Shown: positions 9,260 to 18,845, counted from the first letter of the stretch. The stretch: 64,000 bases of DNA from Psychrobacter sp. Choline-02u-9 (GCF_002836505.1 NZ_PJBF01000042.1:1-64000), one strand, 5' to 3'. The notes: generated by a model from the letters alone, not told the origin. Numbers and translations are program-made.

Positions 9260-12124
9260 ATGTTACCTGCTATGCCCTCACGTGTGAACAATGGTACAGA
9301 TTATCAGCCTACCGTAGAACAACTGCAAGTACTGCAGACAGCGAGCGAATTTGCTTATCAGATTTGGGAAAGTCGGACCGTTTCATGTCAGACGTTTTTG
9401 CGTAGCTATCCATTGAATAGTACGCTGACCCGCCAGCAAATCGATGATTTGATACAAGATTATACGTTAGATGAGAACTATCAACTCGCTGATGAAATCA
9501 AGGTCATGAGTGGTCTGCGTCACTTGCGCACGCTACTAATGATGCGCTGGATTTGGCAAGATGCCTTGCAGACGATCAGTCTGGAGCAGCTGACCGATGA
9601 GTTGTCTGAGTTTGCAGATGGCTGTATCTCTTTTGCTAAGGATTATACCTATCAGCACTTGGTTGCTAAGTATGGTGAGCCGACCTTTATCAATGAACAA
9701 GGCAATATACAAATCGATGATATGGCAATCATGGCCATGGGTAAACTTGGTGCGCAAGAGCTGAATTTATCAAGTGATATTGACCTAATATTTGTGCATC
9801 AAGCACGCGGCGAGACCAATGGCAATAAGGCAAAAGGCACACGTAGCATAGATAACAAACGCTTTATGACCAGATTGGGTCAAGGCATTATTAAACTGCT
9901 TGATAACAAGACCGCTGACGGTTTTGTCTTTCGAGTAGATATGCGCCTGCGACCATGGGGTGATGGAAGTGATTTGGCCATTCATCTGTCTGCATTGCAA
10001 AAATACTTTACGATGCATGGGCGTGCATGGGAGCGTTTTGCTTGGTTAAAAGCGCGCGTAGTCGGACAAATAGACCAGCCATTTTATGAAGAGATACAAG
10101 CGCTGATTAAGCCATTTGTTTTTCGTTATTATGTGGACTACAGTGCGTTTTCGGCATTGAGAGAGATGAAGTCTCTTATTCAAAATCAAGTTGCACAGCG
10201 TGAAGACTTGGACAATATCAAGCTTGGTGCGGGTGGTATTAGAGATATTGAGTTTATCGTACAGGCCTTTCAGCTTATCTATGGCGGCCGGCATCCACAG
10301 CTGCAAATCAAACCTTGCTTGCAAGCGATGCAAGTATTGTCTGAGCTTGGCTACCTGGAGCATTCAACTTACGAGCAGCTACAGGCAGCGTATCGGTTCT
10401 TACGCCGGCTTGAGCATGCTATTCAAGCGATTAATGACCAACAGACCCAGCGCTTACCACACGATGAGCAGTGGCAGCATAATCTAGCAGTGACGCTGAA
10501 TTTTGAAAACTGGCATGCCTTATTAGATCAGCTTAATCGTCATCGCGAGAATGTCAATGTGCCGTTTGAGCGTATGGTCACTGAGCGCCAAGTACCTGAC
10601 AACGAAGATACCGATCTAGAACCAGAGCACTTAGATGAGCAAATCGCCCGTTTAAAAGAAGTGCTGACGGAAGAAAATCGCGAGTTACTACAGAACTTTT
10701 GGCAATCAAAAATGGTGGCTAACTTAAGTGATGAGGCCAGAGAGCGTTTAGACGACGCATATCCTGTCATTGTCCATGCGTTGTTAGCGCATCAAGAACA
10801 GCAGCAACTTGCCAATACTGCTTTACCGAGATTGATCTCACTGCTTGAAGCGATTTGTCGCCGTTCTATTTACTTGGTCATGATTGCTGAAAACCCCAAT
10901 GCAACGATTGAGCTGATTCCAATGCTATCTGCCAGCCCATGGATCGCAAAAGAGTTGGCTCAGTATCCCGTGTTATTGGATACATTTTTGCAGCAGCGTT
11001 ATCGCCATCTGCCAGATAAGCGTGAGCTGCGCGATATCTTGCGTCAACAGTTGCTACGCGTCGAGCCAAACGATGAAGAAGAGCTATTGAGCGTCCTACG
11101 TCTGTTCAAAAAGAATCAAGTGTTGGCGGTCGCTGCTAGTGATGTATTGGCTGAACGCCCGATTATGAAAGTGTCAGATTCATTGACTTATATCGCTGAA
11201 GTGGTACTAGAAGCGGCATTAGAGCGCGCTTTTGCAGAGATTGTTAACCGTTATGGGTATCCTATTGGCCAAGATGGCGACCCAGTCACTGAAGCTGACT
11301 GCGGCTTTGCAATTATCGGTTATGGCAAGCTTGGTGGCTTAGAGTTATCGTATTCTTCAGATTTGGACTTGGTATTCTTACACAAGATAAAGGAGCAAGG
11401 CATGACCACTGGTGAAAAATCAGTCAGTGGTATGAAGTTTGCCGCGCGTCTTGTACAAAAGCTGATGAATTATCTCAATACTCAAACCCGTGATGGCCGT
11501 GCTTATGAGATTGATATGCGTCTGCGGCCTTCAGGAAATGCTGGCATGATGGTAGTGTCTTGTCATGCGTTTGAAACCTATCAAATGGATAAAGCATGGT
11601 CATGGGAGCATCAAGCGTTGGTACGTGCTCGTGCAATTTGCGGGGACAGACGAGTCACTGCACGCTTTTGTGATATTCGTCGCGACGTATTGTCATTGCC
11701 ACGAACACTGGATCAAGTACGTAGTGAAGTCACCAGCATGCGTATCAAAATGCAAAAGCATCTAGGCACGAACCAATGGCAACAGGAGGCGGGCAAGTTT
11801 CATCTTAAGCAAGATGCAGGCGGTATTGTAGACATTGAGTTCTTAGCACAGTTTGCCGTATTGGCTTACTCGCATGAATATCCGAGTTTGACCAAATGGA
11901 GCGATAATGTGCGAATTTTCGCAGAAGTTGCTTTGCTTGGTATTTGGGATGACCAAGTCTGTCAGGATTTGACCGATGCCTATCTAAGAATACGTGCTGC
12001 CACGCATCAATTAGCACTATCAGAGCAGTCTTTGCTCGTTGATGAGTCACTATGGCAGGAGACGCGAACGTTAGTACAGTCACAATGGCAGCATCTCATG
12101 GGCGTGGAGACAGACGACGAGTAA
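9260..12124 (+). CDS. glnE: Bifunctional glutamine synthetase adenylyltransferase/adenylyl-removing enzyme
   Basis: GlnE adenylylates and deadenylylates glutamine synthetase in response to PII and glutamine, setting nitrogen assimilation. The 954-residue protein has two nucleotidyltransferase domains. The N-terminal removase motif GKLGAQELNLSSDIDLIF is near residue 165, and the C-terminal transferase motif GKLGGLELSYSSDLDLVF near residue 690; both contain the metal-binding DxD. Each is followed by its helical GlnE domain (LGAGGIRDIEFIVQ near 330, KQDAGGIVDIEFLAQ near 855). The start is supported by AAGGAG 11 bases upstream. It is a single-gene unit of normal family length. Confidence 0.97.
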   Translation: MLPAMPSRVNNGTDYQPTVEQLQVLQTASEFAYQIWESRTVSCQTFLRSYPLNSTLTRQQIDDLIQDYTLDENYQLADEIKVMSGLRHLRTLLMMRWIWQDALQTISLEQLTDELSEFADGCISFAKDYTYQHLVAKYGEPTFINEQGNIQIDDMAIMAMGKLGAQELNLSSDIDLIFVHQARGETNGNKAKGTRSIDNKRFMTRLGQGIIKLLDNKTADGFVFRVDMRLRPWGDGSDLAIHLSALQKYFTMHGRAWERFAWLKARVVGQIDQPFYEEIQALIKPFVFRYYVDYSAFSALREMKSLIQNQVAQREDLDNIKLGAGGIRDIEFIVQAFQLIYGGRHPQLQIKPCLQAMQVLSELGYLEHSTYEQLQAAYRFLRRLEHAIQAINDQQTQRLPHDEQWQHNLAVTLNFENWHALLDQLNRHRENVNVPFERMVTERQVPDNEDTDLEPEHLDEQIARLKEVLTEENRELLQNFWQSKMVANLSDEARERLDDAYPVIVHALLAHQEQQQLANTALPRLISLLEAICRRSIYLVMIAENPNATIELIPMLSASPWIAKELAQYPVLLDTFLQQRYRHLPDKRELRDILRQQLLRVEPNDEEELLSVLRLFKKNQVLAVAASDVLAERPIMKVSDSLTYIAEVVLEAALERAFAEIVNRYGYPIGQDGDPVTEADCGFAIIGYGKLGGLELSYSSDLDLVFLHKIKEQGMTTGEKSVSGMKFAARLVQKLMNYLNTQTRDGRAYEIDMRLRPSGNAGMMVVSCHAFETYQMDKAWSWEHQALVRARAICGDRRVTARFCDIRRDVLSLPRTLDQVRSEVTSMRIKMQKHLGTNQWQQEAGKFHLKQDAGGIVDIEFLAQFAVLAYSHEYPSLTKWSDNVRIFAEVALLGIWDDQVCQDLTDAYLRIRAATHQLALSEQSLLVDESLWQETRTLVQSQWQHLMGVETDDE

Positions 12125-12500
12125 TATCGTAACTTGTATGATTCAGGCCTTGCCGATAGTCCAAGAGACGCTTAAACTGTAATGCGTTACGATAAATAGA
12201 AGCTATGAACAAAAGCTATCAATAAAAGCTATGAACAAAAACTATGGATAGAATCGGTAGCTAGAAACGATATAATTAAAAACCATATAGTGCCAAACCA
12301 AAAGATTTCATTTGCCAAGACGGCCAGTGATATAATCGGTCACACATCATCATAGCACTGTCAGTCGTTTGTCATAATGAAGCTGTTGTTTAGGCAATAA
12401 AAATTGACGCTGCGGTGTTATCATACGATGTTGATCAATACTGTTAAATAAAACCTACCTAAAAAAAGTTAGACGTCAGTGCTAGCATAAGGACAATAAA
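12125..12500. other. ilvE upstream region with short direct repeats
   Basis: This 376-bp gap contains a 14-bp direct repeat AGCTATGAACAAAA at 12201-12214 and 12227-12240 (period 26 bp). Variants of GCTATNAA surround it. Two TATAAT hexamers follow at 12271 and 12331. No open frame or stable terminator for glnE is seen. Confidence 0.55.
12328..12336 (+). promoter_or_regulatory. Candidate extended -10 promoter of ilvE
   Basis: The sequence TGATATAAT is a perfect extended -10 element (TGn-TATAAT) 165 bp upstream of the ilvE start. The expected -35 position is a poor match (TCATTT), as is common for extended -10 promoters. This is predicted from sequence only. Confidence 0.5.
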
Positions 12501-13430
12501 ATGAATATGGCAACACAAGATGGTAAGCTTTGGATGAATGGCACGATGATCGAACAGCCAGATGCTAAAGTTCATGTGCTTACACATAGCTTGCATTACG
12601 GTATGGCTGTGTTTGAAGGCGTACGCGCTTACCAAACCGCGGATAATCGTACTGCTATTTTCCGCTTAAAAGAACATACCGAGCGTCTCCTTGGCTCAGC
12701 CAAAATCTTCCAAATGGACGTACCTTTTGATGCTGCCACTCTAGAGCAAGCACACAAGGATGTGGTCAAGCAAAACAACTTGGCAGAAGCTTATATTCGT
12801 CCGCTCATTTGGGTAGGTGCAGAAAAACTTGGATTGTCTTCACGTGATAACAGCATCAATGCAATGGTTGCTGCTTGGCATTGGGGTGCTTATCTTGGTG
12901 AGGAAGGTATCAAAAACGGCATCCGTGTAAAAACGTCATCTTATACACATCACATGCCAAACGTGACTATGTGCAAGGCTAAAGCCTCTAGTAACTACCC
13001 TGTGTCTATCATGGCAAACCAAGAAGTGACGCGTAATGGCTATGACGAAGCTATCTTAATGGATCCACAAGGATTTGTATGTCAGGGCGCAGGCGAGAAC
13101 TTATTTTTGGTAAAAAATGGTGAGCTACATACGCCAGACCTATCAGGTGGTGCATTGGACGGTATTACCCGTCGTACTATCTTGCAGTTCGCGGCTGACC
13201 TAGGTATCAATGTTATCGAACGCCGTATCACTCGTGATGAGTTTTATTTGGCTGACGAGATATTTATGACAGGTACTGCTGCTGAAGTGACGCCTATTCG
13301 TGAATATGACGATCGCATCATCGGTAATGGTGGCCGCGGTGAGTTGACTGAAAAACTACAAACCCTATACTTTGATGTAGTTCATGGCCGCAACGAGAAA
13401 TATATGGACTGGTTAAGCTTTATTGATTAA
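12501..13430 (+). CDS. ilvE: Branched-chain amino acid aminotransferase
   Basis: IlvE performs the last, reversible transamination of valine, leucine and isoleucine synthesis using pyridoxal phosphate and glutamate. The 309-residue protein is a fold-type IV aminotransferase. SLHYGMAVFEGVRAY lies near the N-terminus, the Schiff-base lysine is the one in KASSNYP near residue 160, and GAGENLF with GITRRTI bind the cofactor phosphate. GTAAEVTPI closes the active site near the C-terminus. The start follows AAGGAC; a second in-frame ATG two codons later is equally placed. It is monocistronic with its own terminator. Confidence 0.97.
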   Translation: MNMATQDGKLWMNGTMIEQPDAKVHVLTHSLHYGMAVFEGVRAYQTADNRTAIFRLKEHTERLLGSAKIFQMDVPFDAATLEQAHKDVVKQNNLAEAYIRPLIWVGAEKLGLSSRDNSINAMVAAWHWGAYLGEEGIKNGIRVKTSSYTHHMPNVTMCKAKASSNYPVSIMANQEVTRNGYDEAILMDPQGFVCQGAGENLFLVKNGELHTPDLSGGALDGITRRTILQFAADLGINVIERRITRDEFYLADEIFMTGTAAEVTPIREYDDRIIGNGGRGELTEKLQTLYFDVVHGRNEKYMDWLSFID

Positions 13431-13453
13431 TAATGCCGTTACTTTAAAGACCA

Positions 13454-13487
13454 AAAAGGCTGAACATAATTGTTCAGTCTTTTTTTT
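13454..13487 (+). terminator. Rho-independent terminator of ilvE
   Basis: The stem CTGAACA (13460-13466) pairs with TGTTCAG (13471-13477) around a four-base loop. It is followed by about eight T residues and lies 30 bp after the ilvE stop. Confidence 0.88.
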
Positions 13488-13536
13488 ATGCTAATATAGC
13501 TATCATATTTATTCATACGATTAAAGTGAGCAGTCA

Positions 13537-14373
13537 ATGCCAATAGATTCTAGTACAGCCGATAATAAAAATATCAAACAAATTATTTGTATTAAATGGG
13601 GTACAAAGTACGGTGCTGATTACGCCAATAAACTATATGGTATGGTATCTCGTAATATCACTCCGCCATTTCGTTTTGTATGTTTTACGGATGATACGAC
13701 TGATGTACGTCCAGAAATCGAATGTCAAGAATTGCCACCATTAGATGTCACTATGCCGACGAATACGTTAGGAAAGTGGCCGAAATCCCGTTTGTGGGGT
13801 GAAAAGCTCGGTGATTTAACAGGGACAGTATTATTTGTAGATTTGGATGTAATCATCGTCGATAGCCTCGATCCTTTCTTTGAATATGGCGAGCCAGATG
13901 ATGTTATCTTGTCTTACAACCCGAGTAATCCATTAGAGCGCTTAGGGCAGACTTCTTGTTTTAGATTTCAGATAGGGTCACTTGTTTCACTTCAAGAGAA
14001 GTTCAAAGCTGACCCGCAAGGTATCGCTGATGAATATCGTTTTGAGCAGCGTTTTGTCACCCGTAATGCACCAGGTGGTGTAAAACTATTTCCAAAGGCA
14101 TGGGTCGCACACTTTAGACGTAAATGTCGCCAACCGTTTCCACTTAACTACATCAAAGAACCGAAGATTCCTAAAGGCGCTCGTATTGTTATTTTCCCAG
14201 GTGATTTGTATCCTACGCATGCTATTGAAGGTAGATACAATAAAAACGCCGCCGATAATGCCAAAGACCATCTAAAAAGACTTACTGAACCTAAAAACTT
14301 GAAACGCCCATTGCGCCATTTGCGTCATTTTATCTTGCCAGTAGGGTGGATTGAGAAGTACTGGAAAGAATAG
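13537..14373 (+). CDS. Putative glycosyltransferase, GT-A fold (surface glycan)
   Basis: The 278-residue cytoplasmic protein resembles GT-A glycosyltransferases that use a nucleotide sugar and divalent metal. The metal motif is in VLFVDLDVIIVDSLDPFF (residues about 103-120). The N-terminus IICIKWGTKYGADYANKLYG closely matches the product of 24651-25451 (IICMKWGDKYGPEYVNRLYN), so the two are paralogs placed at opposite ends of the glycan block. There is no signal peptide or membrane helix. The basic C-terminal tail (KRLTEPKNLKRPLRHLRHF) may hold it on the inner membrane. It starts a run of three plus-strand glycosyltransferase genes. Donor and acceptor sugars cannot be read from the sequence. 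Confidence 0.8.
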   Translation: MPIDSSTADNKNIKQIICIKWGTKYGADYANKLYGMVSRNITPPFRFVCFTDDTTDVRPEIECQELPPLDVTMPTNTLGKWPKSRLWGEKLGDLTGTVLFVDLDVIIVDSLDPFFEYGEPDDVILSYNPSNPLERLGQTSCFRFQIGSLVSLQEKFKADPQGIADEYRFEQRFVTRNAPGGVKLFPKAWVAHFRRKCRQPFPLNYIKEPKIPKGARIVIFPGDLYPTHAIEGRYNKNAADNAKDHLKRLTEPKNLKRPLRHLRHFILPVGWIEKYWKE

Positions 14374-14464
14374 ATTTAACTTTATAGTTATTACCATATT
14401 AGCAAACGTTAGTATTGATGCTTTCTATCTTTATATTCGTGAAGATAGAAGCATGCCCCAGTGA

Positions 14465-15349
14465 ATGGATAGAATTATGAAAACAAATGATACCATCAAA
14501 GTCTTTGTTGGCTGTGACCCAAATAACTGTGATTTAGAGCAGATGATGGTTCTAGATTATAGTATTCATAAACATACTAGTATGCCAGTGGAAATAGTAT
14601 GGATGCAGTTATCGCGCGATCCGGATAGCTACTGGTATTCAAATCCCGAGACTGGTAAGGGCTGGGATACTACTAAGTGGTCAACGCCTTTTTCTGGTTT
14701 TAGATGGGCGATTCCAGAGTATTGCAATTACTCTGGACGTGCGATCTATATGGACGCTGATGTTGTTATTTTAGACGATCTAGCAAAGCTATGGCAGCAT
14801 CCTATCAAAGGACAGTCTATAGTAGCCGCTAAAGCAAATGCCGATATGACTCGTCTATGTACCTGTGTTTGGGATTGCGACGCTGCAAAGAATGTGGTTT
14901 TGCCTATTGAGAAACTTAAAAAAGATCCCAAAAGTCACAAAGAGATGATGGCTTTGTTTAAGAAAAAACCGCAACTGATTGAGTCTTATCAAGATAGCTA
15001 TAACTGTATCGACGGTGAAGACTTAGCAATAGAAGAAATCAAAATTTTGCATTATTCGGATATGGGCACGCAGTTCAGTCATAAGTACTCCTTACCTAGA
15101 GTGAGTGAGGAAGGGATTGAGCATTGGTTTGATGGCGAAGTATTACCACATCCAAGACAGGATTTGGTCGATCTTTTCGATACCTACTATAATGAAGCGC
15201 TTACTGCTGGATATGATTTAGAAAGTTATCGAATTGAGCCATTTGGTAGTTTTCCAAAAAAATCACAACAAGGATATATAGGCAATAAAGTCACGCGTGC
15301 TGAGAAGCATAAGAAAAAATCATTTTTCGCAAGATTATTAAAAAATTAA
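14465..15349 (+). CDS. Putative glycosyltransferase, GT8-like
   Basis: The 294-residue protein has the N-terminal pattern IKVFVGCDPNNCD plus a Rossmann-like stretch. It then has FSGFRWAIPEYCNYSGRAIY and the metal-binding YMDADVVILDDL (residues about 96-107), the DxD layout of GT8-like retaining transferases. The segment HYSDMGTQFSHKY near residue 200 resembles the second metal-binding histidine motif. There is no signal peptide. The C-terminus is basic (RAEKHKKKSFFARLLKN), again suggesting membrane association. The ATG at 14465 is used; the ATG at 14477 has a GGATAG just upstream and is a strong alternative. It is second in the three-gene run after 13537. Confidence 0.78.
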   Translation: MDRIMKTNDTIKVFVGCDPNNCDLEQMMVLDYSIHKHTSMPVEIVWMQLSRDPDSYWYSNPETGKGWDTTKWSTPFSGFRWAIPEYCNYSGRAIYMDADVVILDDLAKLWQHPIKGQSIVAAKANADMTRLCTCVWDCDAAKNVVLPIEKLKKDPKSHKEMMALFKKKPQLIESYQDSYNCIDGEDLAIEEIKILHYSDMGTQFSHKYSLPRVSEEGIEHWFDGEVLPHPRQDLVDLFDTYYNEALTAGYDLESYRIEPFGSFPKKSQQGYIGNKVTRAEKHKKKSFFARLLKN

Positions 15350-15381
15350 TCTCTTGTCGACTAAGAACTTCCGAGGATTTA

Positions 15382-16188
15382 ATGAAAAAGCTCATTATTA
15401 GTTTAAAAGATGCCCAAGATAGAAGGCAGCACATCGCAGAGCAGTTTGAAAATAAAAATATTCCTTATGAATTTTTTGATGCAATCGATGCCACTCAAAT
15501 TGACGCTATCGCAAAAAAATTAAATATATCAATCGCGAATACGCTATTAGGAAAAAATGAAATTGCTTGTTTTTTGAGTCATGCAAGTATTTGGCAGTTA
15601 GCAGTGGATAACAACTATCCTTATGTTTGCATTTTTGAAGATGATGTTTATATTGGTGAAGATTCAGAATTTTATTTGAACAATATTTCAGAATGGAAGC
15701 CGGATGACGCTCATATATTAAAACTTGAAGTTTATAATAAAACCATTAACGTTAGCGGAAGCGCTAAAAGCTTACAAATCGGTGACAGAAATCTTGTAAA
15801 ACTAGCGACAAAGCATACAGGCTGCGCTGGTTATATTATAACACTTGAAACGGCTCACACTTTACTAAATATAGTAAGAAACTATGATCAACTAATTCCT
15901 GTTGATCATATTGTTTTTGGTGATTTTCTATATAGCTACGCAGCCAATATATATCAGATTGTGCCTGCAATTTGTATTCAAAGTCAACGTCATAACCTCA
16001 CTACACCTCTCACAAGTTATCTTGAGCCTGAAAGAAAAATCAGGTTTGGAACGTCTAAAACTGAGAAAAAAATTGTCAGTAAGTTATTTAGAGAAGGAAA
16101 GCGACTGACTAAACAACTTAGCAATACCATTGATAAAATTAACTTTAAATTTAAAGGTATTAAAGTACTAAAATTAACTTTTAGATAA
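15382..16188 (+). CDS. Glycosyltransferase family 25 (LPS/LOS biosynthesis)
   Basis: The 268-residue protein matches GT25, the LgtB/LpsA/LOS-type family that often adds galactose or glucose to lipooligosaccharide. Its opening MKKLIISLKDAQDRRQHI is the family signature, followed by IPYEFFDAIDA. EIACFLSHASIWQLAVDN and the acidic motif FEDDVYIGED near residue 90 correspond to the conserved middle region. The ribosome-binding site GAGGATTTA supports the start. It ends the plus-strand run begun at 13537 and faces a pseudogene on the other strand. The linkage formed is unknown; GT25 membership argues for an LOS-type product. Confidence 0.88.
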   Translation: MKKLIISLKDAQDRRQHIAEQFENKNIPYEFFDAIDATQIDAIAKKLNISIANTLLGKNEIACFLSHASIWQLAVDNNYPYVCIFEDDVYIGEDSEFYLNNISEWKPDDAHILKLEVYNKTINVSGSAKSLQIGDRNLVKLATKHTGCAGYIITLETAHTLLNIVRNYDQLIPVDHIVFGDFLYSYAANIYQIVPAICIQSQRHNLTTPLTSYLEPERKIRFGTSKTEKKIVSKLFREGKRLTKQLSNTIDKINFKFKGIKVLKLTFR

Positions 16189-16299
16189 CAACAGGCTATC
16201 TGAGCATTAAGCTTGAACGTATAACATAAATATACGACAAAACATGATAGTCATGATACTTCAGATCATACTACTAATATTTAATATGCAAAAGCAATA

Positions 16300-16721
16300 T
16301 ATAGCTTTATGGTTCGGATATTGAGACTGATCAATAAAAGTGTCGCAAGTGGATATTATTTATTTTAAAGACAAGCTTTGCAAAAGATAATCTGACTTTT
16401 TCATCCGTAACTGCTTAAACTCAGAAAATGTACTATTCTTTTTATATCTTCTACGTAACAAGATAAAGGGTAAAAGATTATAAAAACATATCTTTGATTA
16501 GCCTATAAACTAATGTCTTAAATTCTCTAAATGGGCAGTGACGTCAGTCTTCTTAGGTTTATTGCTTAAAACGTTAAAATCACACATCTGTTTCGTAACG
16601 AGCGTCGCTTTGATCTTATAGATAATTCTCTTATTAATTTCTTTATAACTGTAGTAGCGTTTGTTTTTTTACTGTTAAAAACCAATATGACTTTTCTTTG
16701 CCACTCTTTGATCTGAGACAT
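16300..16721 (-). pseudogene. Decayed paralog of the unknown glycan-locus gene at 18078-18845
   Basis: Reading the minus strand from the ATG at 16721 gives MSQIKEWQRKVILVF, which aligns with MTTPSNWQRKLLLIF at the start of the intact protein. After about 28 codons the match shifts frame (net four bases missing). It then continues without a gap from intact residue 39 to about residue 142. Matching pairs include FILLRRRYK with IILMRRKYK, SDYLLQSLSLK with SDYLLEHLSLR, and ISTCDTFIDQS with VSACDTFIDHS. In this second frame three nonsense codons fall at aligned positions 72, 76 and 122, where 122 is Trp in the intact copy. The C-terminal 110 residues are missing, replaced by the end of the GT25 gene region. 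It cannot be functional as read. Confidence 0.88.
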
Positions 16722-16934
16722 ACAAATGTTATCTTTAACTGCTATTAACTTTACTTCAACTTTATCCCTACATAGATATTAGGTTTGCTTATAATTTAGT
16801 ATTGCTGATTTATAAGAGGTAGTGGTATTTTTCTTTTCTATTACTCTCAATCATATAATATCGTATTACAAACATCACAATAAAATGTACCTAACAGAAT
16901 TAATCTATTTTAAATTAAGTTTACAGGATTCTTT

Positions 16935-18053
16935 ATGACTAACCATGTCATTTCGGCGCGAAAAATGAATAATATTAAACCCAAAAAAAAGGTACTGCTA
17001 GTAATTAACTGTCTTCAAGGCGGAGGTGCTGAGCGCGTAGTATTAACTTTAGGTCAGGGTTTCTTTGAATTGGGCTATGATGTTCATATTTTACGTTTTA
17101 AACCGCTTATGCAATATGATACGAATCCGAATTTAAATTACCATGTGCTCAAATTTAAACCTTACAAACTCATTCCTGGTAAAGAGCGTCGCGATAAAAT
17201 CTTTGCAAGCGTAGTGGATAAGTATGTAACAAATTATATCGGTCATTTTGACATGATTTTATCCAACCTAGATCGTGCCGATAGCATCTTAAGCTACAGT
17301 AAACTGCCTAATATTTTTTATGTTATTCACAACACAGTGTCACTACTTTATAAGTTTCACAAAAACAATATTGCTACGCAACTAAAGTCTAGAATGGCTG
17401 AGATATATGCAAAGCATCCTTGTATTTGCGTCAGCGTAGGGGCAGAACAGGATTTTATCAAGAGCTTTGGTCATATTACGCCAACTACGGCTATTTATAA
17501 CCCTATAGATAAAGAGTCTATACAAAAACAAGCTGATGCTTTTGTTCCTGAATATCAAAATTATATCATTCATGTTGGTAGTTTTAAGGATGCAAAGCGC
17601 CATGATGTATTGGTAAAGGCTTACGCACAGACTGATCAATCTATGCCATTAATACTCCTAGGTCAGGGCAAGCATAGGAGCGAGATAGAGCAGCTAGTGA
17701 CAGAGTTAAATTTAGCGAACAAAGTAGTATTTTTAGGTTTTCGTGACAACCCTTTCCCCTACATTAAGCATGCGCAATTTAAAATATTGACCTCTAACTG
17801 GGAAGGTTTTGCTTTGGTTATTGCCGAAGCTCTCGTACTAGGTACACCTGTTATCAGCACAAACTGCCCATCAGGCCCAAGTGAGCTATTGCCTCAAAAT
17901 AACTTAATGCCAATGGATGATGTAGAGGCAATAGCTGATAAAATGAAACAAGCAATGATAAATCCCCAGCAGTTTAAAGCCCCATTTGATGAAAACTTGT
18001 TACCTGTTAAAATAGCGAAGCAATATGATACGTTTATGGAAAGTATAAAATAA
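16935..18053 (+). CDS. Glycosyltransferase family 4 protein (surface glycan)
   Basis: The 372-residue protein is a GT-B retaining transferase of the GT4 family. The N-terminal donor loop is NCLQGGGAERVV (residues about 25-36). The C-terminal nucleotide-sugar domain has VFLGFRDNPFPYI and the E-x7-E motif EGFALVIAEALVLGTPVIS near residue 295. It is a clear paralog of the product of 22471-23637; both share LPN, HPC.CVS.GA, TT.IYNP and GPSELLP/GPRELLP blocks. The start follows CAGGAT. It lies between a pseudogene and its intact relative, both on the opposite strand, and is probably transcribed alone. Sugar specificity is unknown. Confidence 0.88.
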   Translation: MTNHVISARKMNNIKPKKKVLLVINCLQGGGAERVVLTLGQGFFELGYDVHILRFKPLMQYDTNPNLNYHVLKFKPYKLIPGKERRDKIFASVVDKYVTNYIGHFDMILSNLDRADSILSYSKLPNIFYVIHNTVSLLYKFHKNNIATQLKSRMAEIYAKHPCICVSVGAEQDFIKSFGHITPTTAIYNPIDKESIQKQADAFVPEYQNYIIHVGSFKDAKRHDVLVKAYAQTDQSMPLILLGQGKHRSEIEQLVTELNLANKVVFLGFRDNPFPYIKHAQFKILTSNWEGFALVIAEALVLGTPVISTNCPSGPSELLPQNNLMPMDDVEAIADKMKQAMINPQQFKAPFDENLLPVKIAKQYDTFMESIK

Positions 18054-18077
18054 TGGTCATCACCACTTGGCAATCCT

Positions 18078-18845
18078 TTAGTCGTACCACCATTTGGACC
18101 AATCATCTCTATGCAATTGCCGTAGAGTAGCGAAAGCACTCTGGTTGTTCTGTAGTTTTTCGAATACAGCGAGTAGTATAGTCGTAGCCAATTTATCGAC
18201 TTTCTGAAATTTATTATAGCGTTTACGCATATTTCTTAAGCTATCATCGGTACCAATACGGAAATAAGTAAGTCCATCGTATAGAGGCAAATCGCCGGCA
18301 TACAGTATGTCGGTTTTTTCGTCTAATAACGGCTTAGGTTCAGCATTAGCGCTCAGTTGTAAAAAGTTTTTAGTCTCATGAACTCTTAAGGTATTCATTA
18401 GAGTGATGACGTTCATTAAAATAGCAGCTCTAAGACTGTTATTTGAGTGATCAATGAAAGTATCGCAGGCTGAGACAATCCAGCGTAGCGAAAGGTGCTC
18501 TAATAAATAGTCGCTTTCTGATTCCCAAAGCCTCTCAAATTCAGCAAAAGTTTTATCTATTTTGTATTTGCGGCGCATCAATATAATAAGCGTATTGTGA
18601 TAAAAGCAGAGCTCAGAGTCTCCTAATGATTGATACTTTAAATTATTTAAGTGGATTTCTAAGTCTGTACTTTTACGCTCATCTGTCAGTGCTTCAATAT
18701 CACACGATGACTCAGTGATTATTGTCGTTTTCATCTCATCAAAGCTTTTACCATCATAGTTTTTGACAATCTTACCCGCATTCAATCTTTTTTCACTTAG
18801 AAATATCAATAGCAGTTTTCTTTGCCAGTTTGAAGGTGTAGTCAT
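18078..18845 (-). CDS. Unrecognised cytoplasmic protein of the glycan locus
   Basis: I do not recognise this 255-residue protein. I chose the ATG at 18845 because AAAGGAT lies nine bases upstream; a longer frame adds 11 residues without support. There is no signal peptide and no convincing membrane helix. It looks mostly helical and charged, with WQRKLLLIFLSEKR at the N-terminus and LMRRKYK in the middle. SDYLLEHLSLRWIVSACDTF follows, and the C-terminus is rich in Trp and Asp (HRDDWSKWWYD). The acidic/aromatic segment LYAGDLPLYDGLTYFRIG (about 181-198) is a candidate functional surface. A decayed copy lies 1.4 kb away at 16300-16721. Neighbours are a GT4 gene and the UDP-sugar genes, so a glycan-related or regulatory role is possible but unproven. 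Confidence 0.72.
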   Translation of the reverse strand: MTTPSNWQRKLLLIFLSEKRLNAGKIVKNYDGKSFDEMKTTIITESSCDIEALTDERKSTDLEIHLNNLKYQSLGDSELCFYHNTLIILMRRKYKIDKTFAEFERLWESESDYLLEHLSLRWIVSACDTFIDHSNNSLRAAILMNVITLMNTLRVHETKNFLQLSANAEPKPLLDEKTDILYAGDLPLYDGLTYFRIGTDDSLRNMRKRYNKFQKVDKLATTILLAVFEKLQNNQSAFATLRQLHRDDWSKWWYD

